Shown here: positions 1-13,500 of the stretch, piece after piece
How the letters are laid out: every line of letters starts with the position of its first letter
Position numbering within the stretch: position 1 is the first letter of the stretch
From: Streblospio benedicti
Lineage: Eukaryota; Annelida; Polychaeta; Spionida; Spionidae
Length of the DNA stretch: 64,000 bases
NCBI GenBank assembly: GCA_019095985.1
Contig: CM032660.1
Span: 62,062,695-62,126,694, forward strand
Direction of reading: 5' to 3'
Position numbers and translations under genes: made by a program
The notes under the pieces: model-generated
Told to the model about the DNA's origin: nothing
The model's input: the letters and a program-made list of their open reading frames with translations, nothing else
Database searches by the model: none

Positions 1-47
1 AATGATCAATGGAAGTCTGAGACTTGTCTTATGACTATCCAGTACAG
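1..47. repeat. left-edge inverted repeat arm, pairs with 11934-11973
   Basis: The first about 40 bases are the reverse complement of 11934-11973. The match stops where the hAT terminal repeat begins (base 48). It may continue to the left of the window, so its full size is unknown. Confidence 0.7.
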
Positions 48-1104
48 GTCCGTAGCAAGGGATTGAAAAGTGGGGGGGCACAGCCAGCTGACCCACGCGC
101 CGTTGGTTCAGCTAGAGGGGTCCGGGGGCATCCTCCCCAGGAAAATTTTCGGAATATTAGATTGTGAATAGTGCATTTTAGGAGCATTTTACACCAGATT
201 TATAGACATTGTATAACCTATAATAAGAATATATCACCTTCATTTATTGTTCATTTACATATTACATCAAATTATTTCTAGATTTATACAACAAAATGAA
301 TACAGACCTTCATCACTAGTTACATACTTGATAATGTACAAAAAACAAATCATTGTAAAAATCCAATTGAGAAGTCTTTCTCTGGGCTAGGCTGTCCATA
401 ACTACTCTTTACAGGGGAGATGTCAGACCTGAAACAAATATATATAAATGTTCTTATTCATCATCTGCATGCATATGGATTAACTTTACTAAATGATGTA
501 TCAATATTCAACATTCTTCAGGGTTTGACATAAGTGGTAGAACTGTAGCCCTGGTCTACCTGAAAACTGGCTGGTCTACTAGCTTTTGCCAGTAGGTAGA
601 CTTGTGGTCTATCTGGTTTTAGCAGGTGCATTATGTAGAAATTTAAAAAAAAATACTCTTGTCAAACAATCATTTGAATTGTAATGCTTATTTCAACACA
701 GAGACAAACACAGAGATTTATGTCATTATCTACTGTCAGTGTAAAAGTGTTTTTTTTATCAAACTATCCACCTCCCTTTAATGGCAGTTATCTGAATGCC
801 AGGATTTTGAGCAGGTCTACCTGATATTCAAACTTGGTGGACCTGATGTCTACTGCCTTAACAGTCCTTATGTCCAACCCTGTTCTTGCTCAAAACTTTA
901 ATCTAATTATGTTATATATCATGAAACAAGCTAAACACAACTCCTTGATTCCTATTGCAATTTCACTATCTATACACATACATTTTCTTATATAAATGAA
1001 ACAATGAAACAATGAAACAAATGAAACAAAAGAATAATGAAATAATGAATAATGAAAACAATAAACAATTAAAGGGATGTGGCTGCCTAACTACTGACTT
1101 ACTA

Positions 1105-3307
1105 CAAGTGTGATTTCTTGGGAGGGGGCTGGGTGAAATCTGGCCATGCCTTCCTTTTGAAAGAAATCTGTTTCCTCAACTTATTTGCTACTTTGTGCAC
1201 TGATGTCTGGGTAACAGGAATCTTCTTGACTGCCTTCTTTGCTTTGTCTTCTTCAATCTTCTTTTTATGTCGAGCATGAGAAGTTCTGATAGAATGACAC
1301 AGTGCTTTGTCAACAGGAGTGTACAATTTGTCAACCCTGTGAAATTTCTTGCAAGTTGTTTTATCTTTCTTCAGGTCGTACTTGACTCGTTGAATTGCAG
1401 CGTATATGGATATTTCCATTCGATTTGTTTTGGCAGTGATGGCATTGTTCATGATGCTGAAGCTTTGCTCCACATGAGGCGCCGTGAATATGGAGGGTAG
1501 ATAATAATGATCTTCTCCAATTTCAGATATTGTTTCATAGCAAATATCTTCTGCCACCAATAGTCTAGTCTCTTTGGCGCGTCAGGCAAATCATCTTGCA
1601 CATTTAATCTATTAACTTCCTTCACATACTCATCTATTTCTTCTTCATCTAGAACTGTGGGAAAGTCCTTGGCTAGTTTCTTCAAAAATGAAGTTGTGCC
1701 TGAATGACCTATTGCCATGGGATCAGTGGCAGAAAGTCTCTTCAATTTATAACTTATTATGAAGTGGTAGTTTCTTGAGAATGTAATCTCCTGACTCAAC
1801 ATATGCTTTGTGCAAGACTTGAATCACTTCTTTTTGCCGGAACTTGTACTTGAAGTTGCCACAGGGAAATCTAATGGCAAACCTGCTATCCCTTCATGGA
1901 CACTTTCAGATCTCCTTCTATCAGATTGTTCCATTTCTTTCAATGCCTATGAAGCCTCATTCCCCATGAACATTTCATTTGTTGGTAACTGGTTCTTTGG
2001 GTCTTTAACATTCAATTTCTTCAATTCACTAGTAGTTATTTCTTTGAGGACTTCATGCTTGATAAAGCAAGATAAAAATGCCTTCATTAGTGATTTCTGC
2101 TCATCATGAAGTCTGTGTACCATTGGCTCTTTCTGTTCAAAGATAAGAATGCAGGACTTAAACATAGGCAAAATGTCACTGTGCAGTTGCATATGGAACT
2201 TTGTATTTGAAGCCTTGTAGAATAGCTTCTCTATAATTCTTAGCTTTCTTGCTTTTCCCTCAGGAGTAAGAGACTTCCATTTGATTCTACATAGCTCCTG
2301 TATTTCACTAACTCTTTTCTCTTTGCCATCATGGTTCTTCAGGATCATCAACAAACTCTTTGTAGACAGGTTTCTCTTCCTTTGGGATCCAAGTAAAATA
2401 AATAAGCATGAATGCATTCATCATCTTCAGATTGGATACCAAAACATCATATACTGATAACTACCTATGAGCAATTCTCTCTTTGGGCACATGGTATTCT
2501 AACTTGAGAATTAGACAGTTCACGTAAGTAGGCCTTGAGGTCTTGAGAATACCTGTATTCTGTGAATAAGTCATCCATTAGGTTCTCAACAATGTTGCTC
2601 AAATAAGAACAAAACTTCTCCACGCCATTGTGCAAATGGTGGCATGTATCTGCTTCAATATCGAGCCAGTGAGGGGCTTTTAAGCGAAGAAGTGCTTCAA
2701 AACCACCTCTAACTTCCCTCATTGTTCCTGCCTAGTCACTAAGCGTTGATATAAGATTTTCTTACAGGATTTCATCCTCTTTGAATAAATTCAACATTGT
2801 GTTAAGCAGTGACTTTGCTGAACCATCTACTAGTGGTACTGAATCATAAAAGTCGACCACTTCTTCTTTGTGGTCCTCACTAAAATAGCACACAAGGATA
2901 GCAAACACCTTCTCGTTGCTGTTAGAAGTGCACTCATCTACATTGATTGAAAATTTCTTCGTCTTCAGAGCTTGCACAAGTCTAGCTCTAGTAAGATGTG
3001 CCACCCTTTTTAACTTGTATGTGGCAGAGTCCTTCTCCATTTTTACTGAATTAAGGGCCATGGAATCTGAGGACATTCCTACTAAATGAGGTGTAAGAGA
3101 AGACGGCAAATTAAATTCTGCCAAAAATGACACAGTGCGTGCCTCAGAATGTGATATTCTGTCAATGATGCTGACTACAGGTTGCACTTCTTTGGGTTTA
3201 GGCCCAGGACATAGAGAGAACGTGGTTCCCTCCCCATATGACTGTTGTGTATCGGACGAATCTGCGGTCGTATCAGACGAGCCTTTAGGCGAGTCTGATG
3301 TGCCCAC
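1105..3307 (-). pseudogene. hAT-superfamily transposase relic (ZBED/ZMYM6-like)
   Basis: Minus-strand fragments read in order like a hAT transposase. First comes a low-complexity Ser/Asp-rich N-terminus (3307-3180). Then comes the RNase H-like core with KFSINVDECTSNSNEKVFAI and ENLISTLSD, followed by the conserved 'PHWLDIEADTCHHLHN' histidine segment near 2650. The C-terminal dimerisation-type segment containing 'HVEQSFSIMNNAI' lies near 1470. In-frame stops at about 2759 and 2732 and frame changes near 2430, 1950 and 1500 break it. Residue order, not a database hit, supports the call. The exact hAT clade is not resolved. Confidence 0.65.
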
Positions 3308-3354
3308 AGATGAGTCCGATACACAACAGTCATATGGGGAGGGAACTGCGTTCT
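3217..3354. repeat. 41-bp inverted repeat (foldback), 56-bp spacer
   Basis: Arms 3217-3257 and 3314-3354 are reverse complements with two mismatches. The core reads tccccatatgactgttgtgt. It lies at the N-terminal end of the hAT transposase relic, so the coding sequence there reads 'DTQQSYGEGT' on both strands. Confidence 0.9.
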
Positions 3355-4069
3355 TTATTTATCAACCAATGTCACAAATACACAATGTTTCTAATATATA
3401 ATGCATTTGATGAACAGATAATCATAAATAAGCCAAGTTTCAAAACGCCCATGAATACACTACTTGCACCGTGAACAAAAACATAAACGTGGCTGGGTTT
3501 TTTCCTCGCATTGATGGTTAAAATCCCCTCCCACGCAATTATATTTAACTTCTCTTAACTTCTCTACCACAAATACTTACATTTTCAGTCATTTTAATCC
3601 TTTTAAGCTATCACGAGTATATAATATATCTGCTTTTGTCCTACTGACAACAATAGATTTCCAGTGAAAACCTGTACGTCAGTACATGAACGTACGATCG
3701 ACGTGTTACAGTGTGCGCGTGTTTCAATAGTAGTACATTGTATACTTTCACATAGAAATGTCATTGACGTAGTGTTTGTAATAAAAGCATGGATTTTTTT
3801 TTACATTTATATTCTTATATTTATTATTGCTGTTATTATTTTTTTTGTATTGTGTTGGTGAAAACATAACAATGAACAGTGACCGATGACCAATACCAAG
3901 TACACCCCCCCCCCTCCCAGAAGAAATGATTGTTTGTGAAATAGGAATAAAGTAGTCCGGTCAAAAAGCTGTATCGGGTCTAGACCCAATATGGATTTCC
4001 ATATCGGGTTCCTGTATCGGGTTCCTAGCCAATCCGATAACCCAATGAATATATTATAGTCATTGGTTG

Positions 4070-4330
4070 ATAAATGATTTACCATGCACGTTTAGAGGTG
4101 CCCCATATGGCATGGACTTGTCGCCCCATAAATGACCGCAAGCGTAACCTGGGCTTTGTGATCGAGACTAAATCTATTTACTACACGTCATTTAAATTGA
4201 GTGCATTTTTGCGTAGTTCATTCGATAATGGCTGCGCCCATATGCATGATATGCGAGCAAAAATATCGGTATTTTAAGAAAAAAGTACAAGTTTTTAAAA
4301 TATGTGCTCGAATTAGGAAAAATACCGGTA
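4070..4330. repeat. interspersed repeat copy 1 (family shared with 13340-13640)
   Basis: Shared blocks in the same order and orientation as 13340-13640 include 'cataaatgac', 'gtcatttaaat.gagtgcattttt', 'aatggc.gcgcccat' and 'aatat..atattttaag'. There is no coding potential. The family is unidentified. Gapped similarity suggests an old element. Confidence 0.6.
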
Positions 4331-4433
4331 TTACCGGAAAATCATGGAAGTCGGACAGAAATCCGGAAATCCGGTAAATACCGGAAGAATCGCATTTCTG
4401 AATCTCACTGACTGATGTGAAAAATATCAATAC

Positions 4434-4568
4434 CTCTTTCACCGGTTCATCTGGCAGATTGTCCACATAAAAATATGGATCCGAGTCCGACCCCGTCAGC
4501 TCTGCCAATTCCTCCTCTTCTCCCTCGTAACCTTCTTCATTGTCCAGAGAATACAACTGCATTCGGAC
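4434..4568 (-). CDS. CLSPN: claspin exon 11 (acidic segment)
   Basis: This 135-nt exon, phase 0 to 0, encodes 45 residues starting VRMQLYSLDNEEGYEGEEEE. The acceptor is tttcag and the donor gtattg. It joins exon 10 to restore the claspin order '..EEARQ|VRMQLYSLDNEEG'. This is the last exon I can place; the intron beyond it holds the hAT element. Confidence 0.85.
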
Positions 4569-7500
4569 CTGAAATTTATATCGAATTGATTTATAAATAT
4601 TTATCTCATGTACTCTGAACCTACATAATAACACTTTTTTGTATCCTATTTTTTTTTTAAATATAGTGAATAACGAATGTCTTAAAAATAATTGTAAACA
4701 CCTGTTTAACAACACTGTATCACACCAGAGTGGATGGTGCCCGACAAAAGGGAAGACCGAGGAGACAATGGACCACTGACATCTTACAGTCGCTAGGTGT
4801 CAGGTATGGAGAAGCTGTGAAGGCAGCCCAATGCAGAAAGAAGTGGCAGACCATGGCATCCAAAGACCGGGAGGACACGGAACCCACCAGGTACTAGGTA
4901 GGTATCACACCATAATATATACCATGATCCATTTAAACCAATGTTCACATATGGCAGTCTTTCAAAAAAAAAGGAAAGAAAAAGAACACTCCAAGCGTCC
5001 GTGTCGCACCTGTCTCGCCTCCTCCCTTTTCTGCTTCATCTGTTCTTCGAGGTTCTGCTTTAGCCGACAGAGCTTAGCACCCGGCACATTGAGTTCTGGG
5101 TCATCGTCCTCCTCGCTCTCTGAATCCTCACGGTACGTAAACTTCTTCAGTTTCAGCGTGTCCCTCTTGTCTGCTCCCTTCTCCATAACCACTGCGCTGT
5201 TTGAAACAAAGACATCATTTTACATTGATTGTTAAATAAATCGACGGCCTGTTATATTGTGTGATGTCATTAGTCATAAGATGTCAGATAGTATTGAAAA
5301 TATTTAGTAAGAATTTTATTTGATCGATTTATTTAACAATCGATGTTTAAGAGCATAAGCAAAGAAATCCACCAGATCTATTCCACTCATTAAATGCACA
5401 CTATGTCACTTGTTTACAGCAAGTAAAAAAAATCTGTCAATGGGTGTCAAAGTTGTACCCTGGAAAATTCTGCTCATGATACCCCATAGTAACACACTTA
5501 ACTATAAAACATCACGCATATGTTTCAGGTACAGTCCTACCACCTAATGCGTGTAGTAAGATCGTAGAGGGTTTTGCCAGTGTAAAATAAACAATTCTTG
5601 ACATTCACAAAAGTTATCACTATTGAGACTTGACTGAAAGCGTCTAAATTTTGCTACATTTCAATATACAAACGCATCGTAGTCCTGTTAAAACGATGAA
5701 CAAGGTTTACAGACTTACCAATCAGTAAAACAGCAACCCTAAACAAATACATTATCTGGTAAGACTTAAAAGTATTCCATTACTGTACCTCATTTCTATT
5801 TCTCTGGATTGTTTGTGCTTTTTTTTGTGTGTGGAGTGCTTCATCAATCGTTCCATCAAGCCGGGGACTCCTGGTGAGCTGTGCTGCTTTTCCTCTTCTC
5901 CATCTTCCGAGTCCCCAAAATCATCCAAGTACACAAACCCATCTGGGCCCGAACTCAAACGGGGCACGAACTGACTTGAACCCGCGTCTGTTTCAACTTT
6001 ATCACTAGGGGATCCGATATCATCCAAGTTCACCAACCCATCTGGGCCCCCACTCAAACGGGGAAAGCACTGAGTTGAACCGGCGTCTGTTTCAGCTTTA
6101 TCACTAGGGGATCCGATATCATCCAAGTCCACCAACCCATCTGGGCTCCCACTCAAACGGGGAAAGCACTGAGTTGAACCCGCGTCTGTTTCAGCTTTAT
6201 CACTAGGGGATCCGATATCCGCTAACACAACCACCTGACAGTCAGGAACTTCAGCTTCAGTCTTTTGCACAGAAACATGATCACCACTATTTTCTTCCTC
6301 TGAAGTTTGTTCTACATTACGCTCTGTTTCTGTTACACATCCTGAGTTTGTTTCAGTCAAAGAATCTAAATTCTGTTCTTCAGTATTTTCAATGTTGCTG
6401 TTTTCATTGGTGTCACCATACTCAGTCTCTGCTTTATTAGCAATGTTGACATTCACTTCAGGTTCATCCTGAAATAGTCTAACTTTGGCAGCTTTTTTTA
6501 AATCTTCCTGCCTCTCCATTTCTTCCTTTGATAATCCCAAATCTGGCAACTCATCATCTGAATCTACATTCTTAGATTCTAGACTTTCTGTATGTTTCTC
6601 ATCCTTTACATTCATTGGTAAAGCTTTATTTGTTTTCTTAGTGTCCTTTTTTAAAGCTTGAGAACGGTCAACTGTGGCGGGATTAGATAAATGTGGGATC
6701 AGAAGTCCTGGTATTGGCTTCTTTATTGCTAACCTGCAATAAAAAACAAAGGCGTATATTTTAACTTTTCCATGAAAACTTACAATTGGATATAATATAT
6801 AACTAGCAAATATCTAAAGACAAACCGTGGGTAAGAAACAGCCTTCAAAGCATCCTGTTTTTCTTTAGCCCTTTGCAAGAACACGTTCAGATCCATTTTG
6901 GCAGGCCGATGATAAGGCACTCTTGTGACAGATTCTGTGTGAAAAGATAGAGATGAAAAATGATGAAAACATTTTCCATGAATTAATAAATGCACTAACA
7001 AAGTTATTGCAGATTAGGTTCGCCTTCAACATTGAAATGCTTTATAGACAACAATACACAACAGTCTATAAGATGCATATTTTGATGATTTTCATCAAAA
7101 AAATGTATTAAACTCTTGTTGAGATACTGAAACATAATTAGATTGTAACAAGATTCTGCACTACAAACCAACCTCTGATGATTCGCTGGGATTCACTATG
7201 TATATTCAGGATGTCTTCTCTTTTGGGACGACTTGCTCTTTCAGGGTTTCTCTTATTTGTCTTTTTTGCAGCACCTTTTAATTTGGCAAGCTTTTTCCTC
7301 AACTTTTCACTTATTTCTGGTTCTTCCTCGTCATCATCATTGTTATTGTCATCTTTTTCATCACTGGAGCCATCATCATTTTGAGATTTTTCTGAATAAA
7401 AAACATTTTACCACTTAAAGAACGAATGAATTAGTCATATATTTTTTCTCAATAATATCCACTATTAGTGGTTAAACCACTGGTTGTGATGTAACTTAAC

Positions 7501-10500
7501 TCATAAATAAAGCAAGAACCTACTTGATTGGGATTCTCCTTCACTTGCACTGTCCTCTGCGTCAAAGAAATCCCTATTCAAAGATTTCATTTGCTGAAAT
7601 TTGTAAAGACAACCCATTTTCAAAACGAAAAAAAAAAACAAATAAACAAATTCCATCCAAACTAAAGAGGTCCTTTCAATATTTTCAATTTAAATATTAA
7701 AAAACAGACATAAACAAAACTTTCATAACATTCAAAGATCACATATGAATTTCCTTCTTTATTCACGATTATGTAACGAATATTAAGATACCAATAGGAT
7801 CCTGTCATGTTTTGGCGATGACTTTTGCTGTTGTTTCAACAGCTTCATCAGGCCGAATGAAAATTTTGCCGCCACCATCATTGTGGTCGTGTGACTAAGT
7901 AAGGATTTTTATTCGGCCTGATGAAGCTGTTGAGACAATGAAAGTATCGCCAAAACATAAAGGCTACAGGTTCCTATTGGTATCTATTAATATTTGTTGC
8001 ATTTTCTTAACATTATCAGCAATAATCTCACCACATAGGTATATATTAAATTCGTCTGCTAATATATACCATGATCCATTTAAACCAATGTTCACATATG
8101 GCAGTCTTTCAAAAAAAAAGGAAAGAAAAGAACACTCCAAGCGTCCGTGTCGCACCTGTCTCGCCTCCTCCCCTTTTCTGCTTCATCTGTTCTTCGAGGT
8201 TCTGCTTTAGCCGACAGAGCTTAGCACCCGGCACATTGAGTTCTGGGTCATCGCCCTCCGCCGCTCTCTGAATCCTCACGTACGTAAACTTCTTCAGTTT
8301 CAGCGTGTCCTCTTGTCTGCTTTCCCTTTTCTCCATAACCACTGCTGTTTTGAAACAAAGACATCATTTTACATTGATTGTTAAATAAATCGACGGCCTG
8401 TTATATTGTGTGATGTCATTAGTCATAAGATGTCGAATAGTATTGAAAATATTTAGTAAGAATTTTATTTTGATCGATTTATTTGATGTTTAAGAGCATA
8501 AACAAAAGAAATCCACCCAGATCTATTCCACTCATTAAATGCACACTATGTCACTTGTTTACAGCAAAGTAAAAAATCTGTCAATGGGTGTCAAAGTTGT
8601 ACCCAGGGAAAATTCTGCTCATGATACCCCATAGTAACACACTTAACTATAAAAACATCACGCATATGTTTCAGGTACAGTCCTACCACCTAATGCGTGT
8701 GTAGTAAGATCGTAGAGGGTTTTGCCAGTGTAAAATAAATAATTCTTGACATTCACAAAAGTTATCACTATTGAGACTTGACTGAAAGCGTCTAAATTTT
8801 GCTACATTTCAATATACAAACGCATCGTAGTCCTGTTAAAAGCGATGAACAAGGTTTACAGACTTACCAATCAGTAAAACAGCAACCCTAAACAAATACA
8901 TTATCTGGTAAGTATCAATATTAAATAAGACTTAAAAGTATTCCATTACTGTACCTCATTTCTATTTCTCTGGATTGTTTGTGCTTTTTTTGTGTGTGGA
9001 GTGCTTCATCAATCGTTCCATCAAGCCGGGGACTCCTGGTGAGCTGTGCTGCTTTCCTCTCTTCTCCATCATCAGAGTCCCCCAAAATCATCCAAATACA
9101 CAAACCCATCTGGGCCCGAACTCAAAACGGGAAAGTACTGAGTTGAACCCGCGTGTCTGTTTCAGCTTTTATCAGGGGGGGTCCGATATCATCCAAGTCC
9201 ACCAACCCATCTGGGCCCCCACAAGCGGGGAAAGTTGAACCTGAGTTGAACCCGCCTGTTTCAGTCCACCAACCCATCTGGGCTATCAATGAGTTGAAAT
9301 CCTGAGCTTTATCACTAGGGGGGTCGATATCCGCTAACACAACCACCTGACAGTCAGGAACTTCAGCTTCAGTCTTTTTGCACAGAAACATGATCACCAC
9401 TATTTTCTTCCTCTGAAGTTTGTTCTACATTACGCTCTGTTTCTGTTACACATCCTGAGTTTGTTTCAGTCAAAGAATCTAAATTCTGTTCTTCAGTATT
9501 TTCAATGTTGCTGTTTTCATTGGTGTCACCATACTCAGTCTCTGCTTTATTAGCAATGTTGACATTCACTTCAGGTTCATCCTGAAATAGTCTAACTTTG
9601 GCAGCTTTTTTTAAATCTTCCTGCCTCTCCATTTCTTCCTTTGATAATCCCAAATCTGGCAACTCATCATCTGAATCTACATTCTTAGATTCTAGACTTT
9701 CTGTATGTTTCTCATCCTTTACATTCATTGGTAAAACTTTATTTGTTTTCTTAGTGTCCTTTTTAAAGCTTGAGAACGGTCAACTGTGGGCGGGATTAGA
9801 TAAATGTGGGATCAGAAGTCCTGGTATTGGCTTCTTTTATTGCTAACCTGCAATAAAAACAAAAGGCGTATATTTTAATTTTTCCATGAAAACTTACATT
9901 TGATATAATATATAACTAGCAAATATCTAAAGACAAACCGTGGGTAAGAAACAGCCTTCAAAGCATCCTGTTTTTCTTTAGCCCTTTGCAAGAACACGTT
10001 CAGATCCATTTTGGCAGGCCGATGATAAGGCACTCTTGTGACAGATTCTGTGTGAAAAAGACAGAGATGAAAAATGATGAAAACATTTTCCATGAATTAA
10101 TAAATGCACTAACAAAGTTATTGCAGATTAGGTTCGCCTTCAACATTGAAATGCTTTATAGACAACAATACACAACAGTCTATAAGATGCATATTTTGAT
10201 GATTTTCATCAAAAAAATGTATTAAACTCTTGTTGAGATACTGAAACATAATTAGATTGTAACAAGATTCTGCACTACAAACCAACCTCTGATGATTCGC
10301 TGGGATTCACTATGTATATTCAGGATGTCTTCTCTTTTTGGGACGACTTGCTCTTTCAGGGTTTTTTCTTTATTTGTTTTTTGCAGCACCTTTTAATTTG
10401 GCAAGCTTTTTTTCCTCAACTTTTCACTTATTTCTGGTTCTTCCTCGTCATCATCATTGTTATTGTCATCTTTTTCATCACTGGAGCCATCATCATTTTG

Positions 10501-13500
10501 AATTTTTTTCTGAATAAAAAACATTTTACCACTTAAAGAACGAATGAATTAGTCATATATTTTTTCTCAATAATATCCACTATTAGTGGTTAAAACCACT
10601 GGTTGTGATGTAACTTTAACTCATAAATAAAGCAAGAACCTACTTGATTGGGATTCTCCTTCACTTGCACTGTCCTCTGCGCCAAACAAATCTATTCAAA
10701 GATTTCATTTGCTGAAATTTGTAAAAAGACAACCCATTTTCAAAAAAAAAAAACAAATAAACAAATTCCATCCAAACTAAAGTAGGTCCATTCAATATTT
10801 TCAATTTAAATATTAAAAAAAGACAGACGAAAACAAAACTTTCATAACATTCAAAGATCACATATGAATTTCCTTCTTTATTCACGATTATGTAGACTAT
10901 TATTAAGATACCCTCACAATAGGATCCTGTCATGTTTTGGCGATGACTTTTGCTGTTGTTTCAACAGCTTCATCAGGCCGAATGAAAATTTTGCCGCCAC
11001 CATCATTGTGGTCGTGTGACTAAGTAAGGATTTTTATTCGGCCTGATGAAGCTGTTGAGACAATGAAAGTATCGCCAAAACATAAAGGCTACAGGTTCCT
11101 ATTGGTATCTATTAATATTTGTTGCATTTTCTTAACATTATCAGCAATAATCTCACCACATAGAGATAAGAATAATCTCACCACATATTCAGAACATAGT
11201 TGACTCTGACTTAGAAAAACTTACCTTTTTAATGCAAAATAAATGGAGGGTTTTATCCAATTTTATTCAAACTGCGTGGAATATCAGAAATTGTGAAATG
11301 TTCATATGATTATTTATGATTTTTCTTTATAAAATTGTCTTTGATGTTGTGTATTTGTTTAGTTAATATATTGTAATGTAATTTAAAAAATGATAGGTCA
11401 ATGCATTAGTATTAAATTACTAGGTGACTGATAAACCCATGAAGGGTTGGGTATATTTTGTAATTAATGTAATTTAGTCAGTTCCTTGTATATGTACATA
11501 CCATGTCACTATAATAAATAAACAAACAAACAAACAATCAGCAAGAACAAACTAAATTCAAAATCAAGATTTCAACCTTTGAGCTGCAAGATGGTTCTAC
11601 TTCATCATTTAAATCACTGTCTTCATTACGACGCGAAGTTTTTACCCTTGAAAATAATCAAGAACATAAAATAATGATATGGATAAAGTCAGAAAAAATG
11701 ACTCCTTTCACATTTTTGGCTCTATAGTCAATAATATTTAACACATTATTTTTTTTTATCAATGGAAGTATGTCTTCCCTCCAGGTATATAACTGCTGAA
11801 AAAATTTTGAAATTCGGTCCATTGAGTCCGAAATGAGATTGAATTATATGGTCTAAAACGGTCAGGAGTGTAACACTTTTGTGTGACATCGTTTTTGACA
11901 TAGTTATTCAAAGGATGTTTTCTAATGTAACTGGATAGTCATAAGACAAGTCTCAGACTTCCATTGATCATTAATAACTCTACAAACCACTTGACACCTG
12001 AAAATTGGGATATTGTGTGTTCAATCACTTGATATCCTCAAGGAACCAAATCTTCCTACTTCTTCACAAAATTAGTAAAAATTGAAGTTTTTAGAAACAT
12101 GGTAGTGTATTGCTGGCTATATAGTTAGGTCAGTACCATGCAATCATTTCTTTACAGTAGAAACCTCTTGCTAACAAACTCATAGCTAAGCAATATAATT
12201 GTGCGCATGCCTACATGTGTAAATGCCATGACCATGTCGGCATCATTAAATGTCAGGAGTGTAACACTCACAGTTTGCATATGAATACGCTGCAATAATC
12301 GCGAAGTAGTCGTCAAACAGTGAAAGTACCAACAAAATGGCTAATGCTTCATCTCTACTTTATTCTACAACTGTCGAAAATACCCAGGTCATCTAACTAA
12401 ATATTCAAATGTCATTCAAATTTGGAAATTTCTGAATCCCGAGGCCAAAATTTCTGAATTTGGGTCAAAATTTCTGAATCTTACATTTATTATGTATGTT
12501 TAACTTATATTTAAATAAGACTACTTTATAACATTGTTCTGTGTTGAGAAGGGTGAATGGACAGTAAAAATGCACATAAAAGTGCAATTAACTTGGTTTC
12601 AACATATTTGATTGAAAAAATACAAGGGTATGGACGATGGTCGTCCTACTTTTCGCGTAAAAACGTTCAAAGTAAGGAAAACTCAATGACGATTTCAAAC
12701 CATTTTATTTCAACTATGTTACATAGTACACAGTTTTGAAAGTAATGAAATGAATCTTGTTGGACATTTGAAAAAAAAGAGAGACTATTTTAAGTCTTTC
12801 AAGTACCCAATTTTGCTGTAAATTATACACTGGATTGCAGAAGAATGCATCACATCTTCAAAGAAAAATTTGGGGATACCCCCCTTCCCTTCAAAAACCC
12901 CTGCCATAAGAGCACTCTCCCACCGCCCGATAATGTAGTCATGCATGTAGAGTTGGAAGAGCACACGGGATGCAAATGTACATTAAATAGAAAGTCAGGC
13001 GTGTACATCAATAATCATGCATCTTATATCTTGTATGCACCACTGAATTTTCACCATATCCATGTGTTCTTTTTTTGATTGCTCATGCTCTACAATGACA
13101 ATGTCAGATCCACCACTATGTTTGATACTAAAAAATCAAACGATATCGGGGCATGATGCACATTCTTTTCTGTTGCAGTGATATCATTGTATTTTCTTGA
13201 ATACTTATCCCTGTGTTTTTGCATCATTACTTTATTGTAGAATGCACAAATTCATTAATTTTCAATATTTCTTCTCAGTTTTACTTTCATATATAATGTT
13301 GACAGGTCGTGTTGGTGCGCATTCCAATAGAAATTTTGAATCGCCGAGGCTGTCTGTCGCATAAATGACAGCACGCACAAACTGGGCTTCGTGAAGACTA
13401 TCGCTGTTACAGTCATTTAAATCGAGTGCATTTTTTGTGCGCCCGGTAAAAATAAAACGTGGTTTATACGATGCATGGTTCAATCGAGTACATTCAGTAA

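Larger units (their letters stand above)
48..3400 (-). mobile_element. hAT-like DNA transposon, degraded; right end not found
   Basis: The left terminus begins CAGGTCCGTAGCAAGGGATT, followed by a stretch (to about 215) that is matched in reverse by 14870-15029, which I read as a second end of the same family. A minus-strand transposase relic lies inside. I could not find the opposite terminal repeat or a clean 8-bp target duplication, so the right boundary is an estimate. The element sits in the claspin intron downstream of exon 11. Confidence 0.6.
4913..8038. repeat. tandem duplication unit 1 (claspin exons 6-10)
   Basis: The unit starts at 'taatatatacc' and ends at 'ctcaccacatag'. It matches 8060-11163 throughout, introns included, at an offset of about 3147. 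A 21-bp spacer (8039-8059) separates the units. This unit keeps open exons with good splice sites. Confidence 0.95.
8060..11163. repeat. tandem duplication unit 2, indel-rich copy of claspin exons 6-10
   Basis: It is collinear with 4913-8038. Differences are mostly one- or two-base gains and losses, many in homopolymers (for example 'atcagggggggtcc' against 'atcactaggggatcc'), plus shortening of the 99-bp repeats around 9120-9320. This pattern is typical of poor consensus of an unmerged allele. A true exon duplication cannot be excluded from sequence alone. Confidence 0.92.

Noticed and set aside
1267-1500. Plus-strand ORF across the hAT relic
   Set aside because: Shadow of the minus-strand transposase C-terminus.
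4735-4900. Coding exon on the plus strand within the claspin gene
   Set aside because: The KGRPRxxW...KKW pattern is a LINE ORF2 tail, not a host exon.
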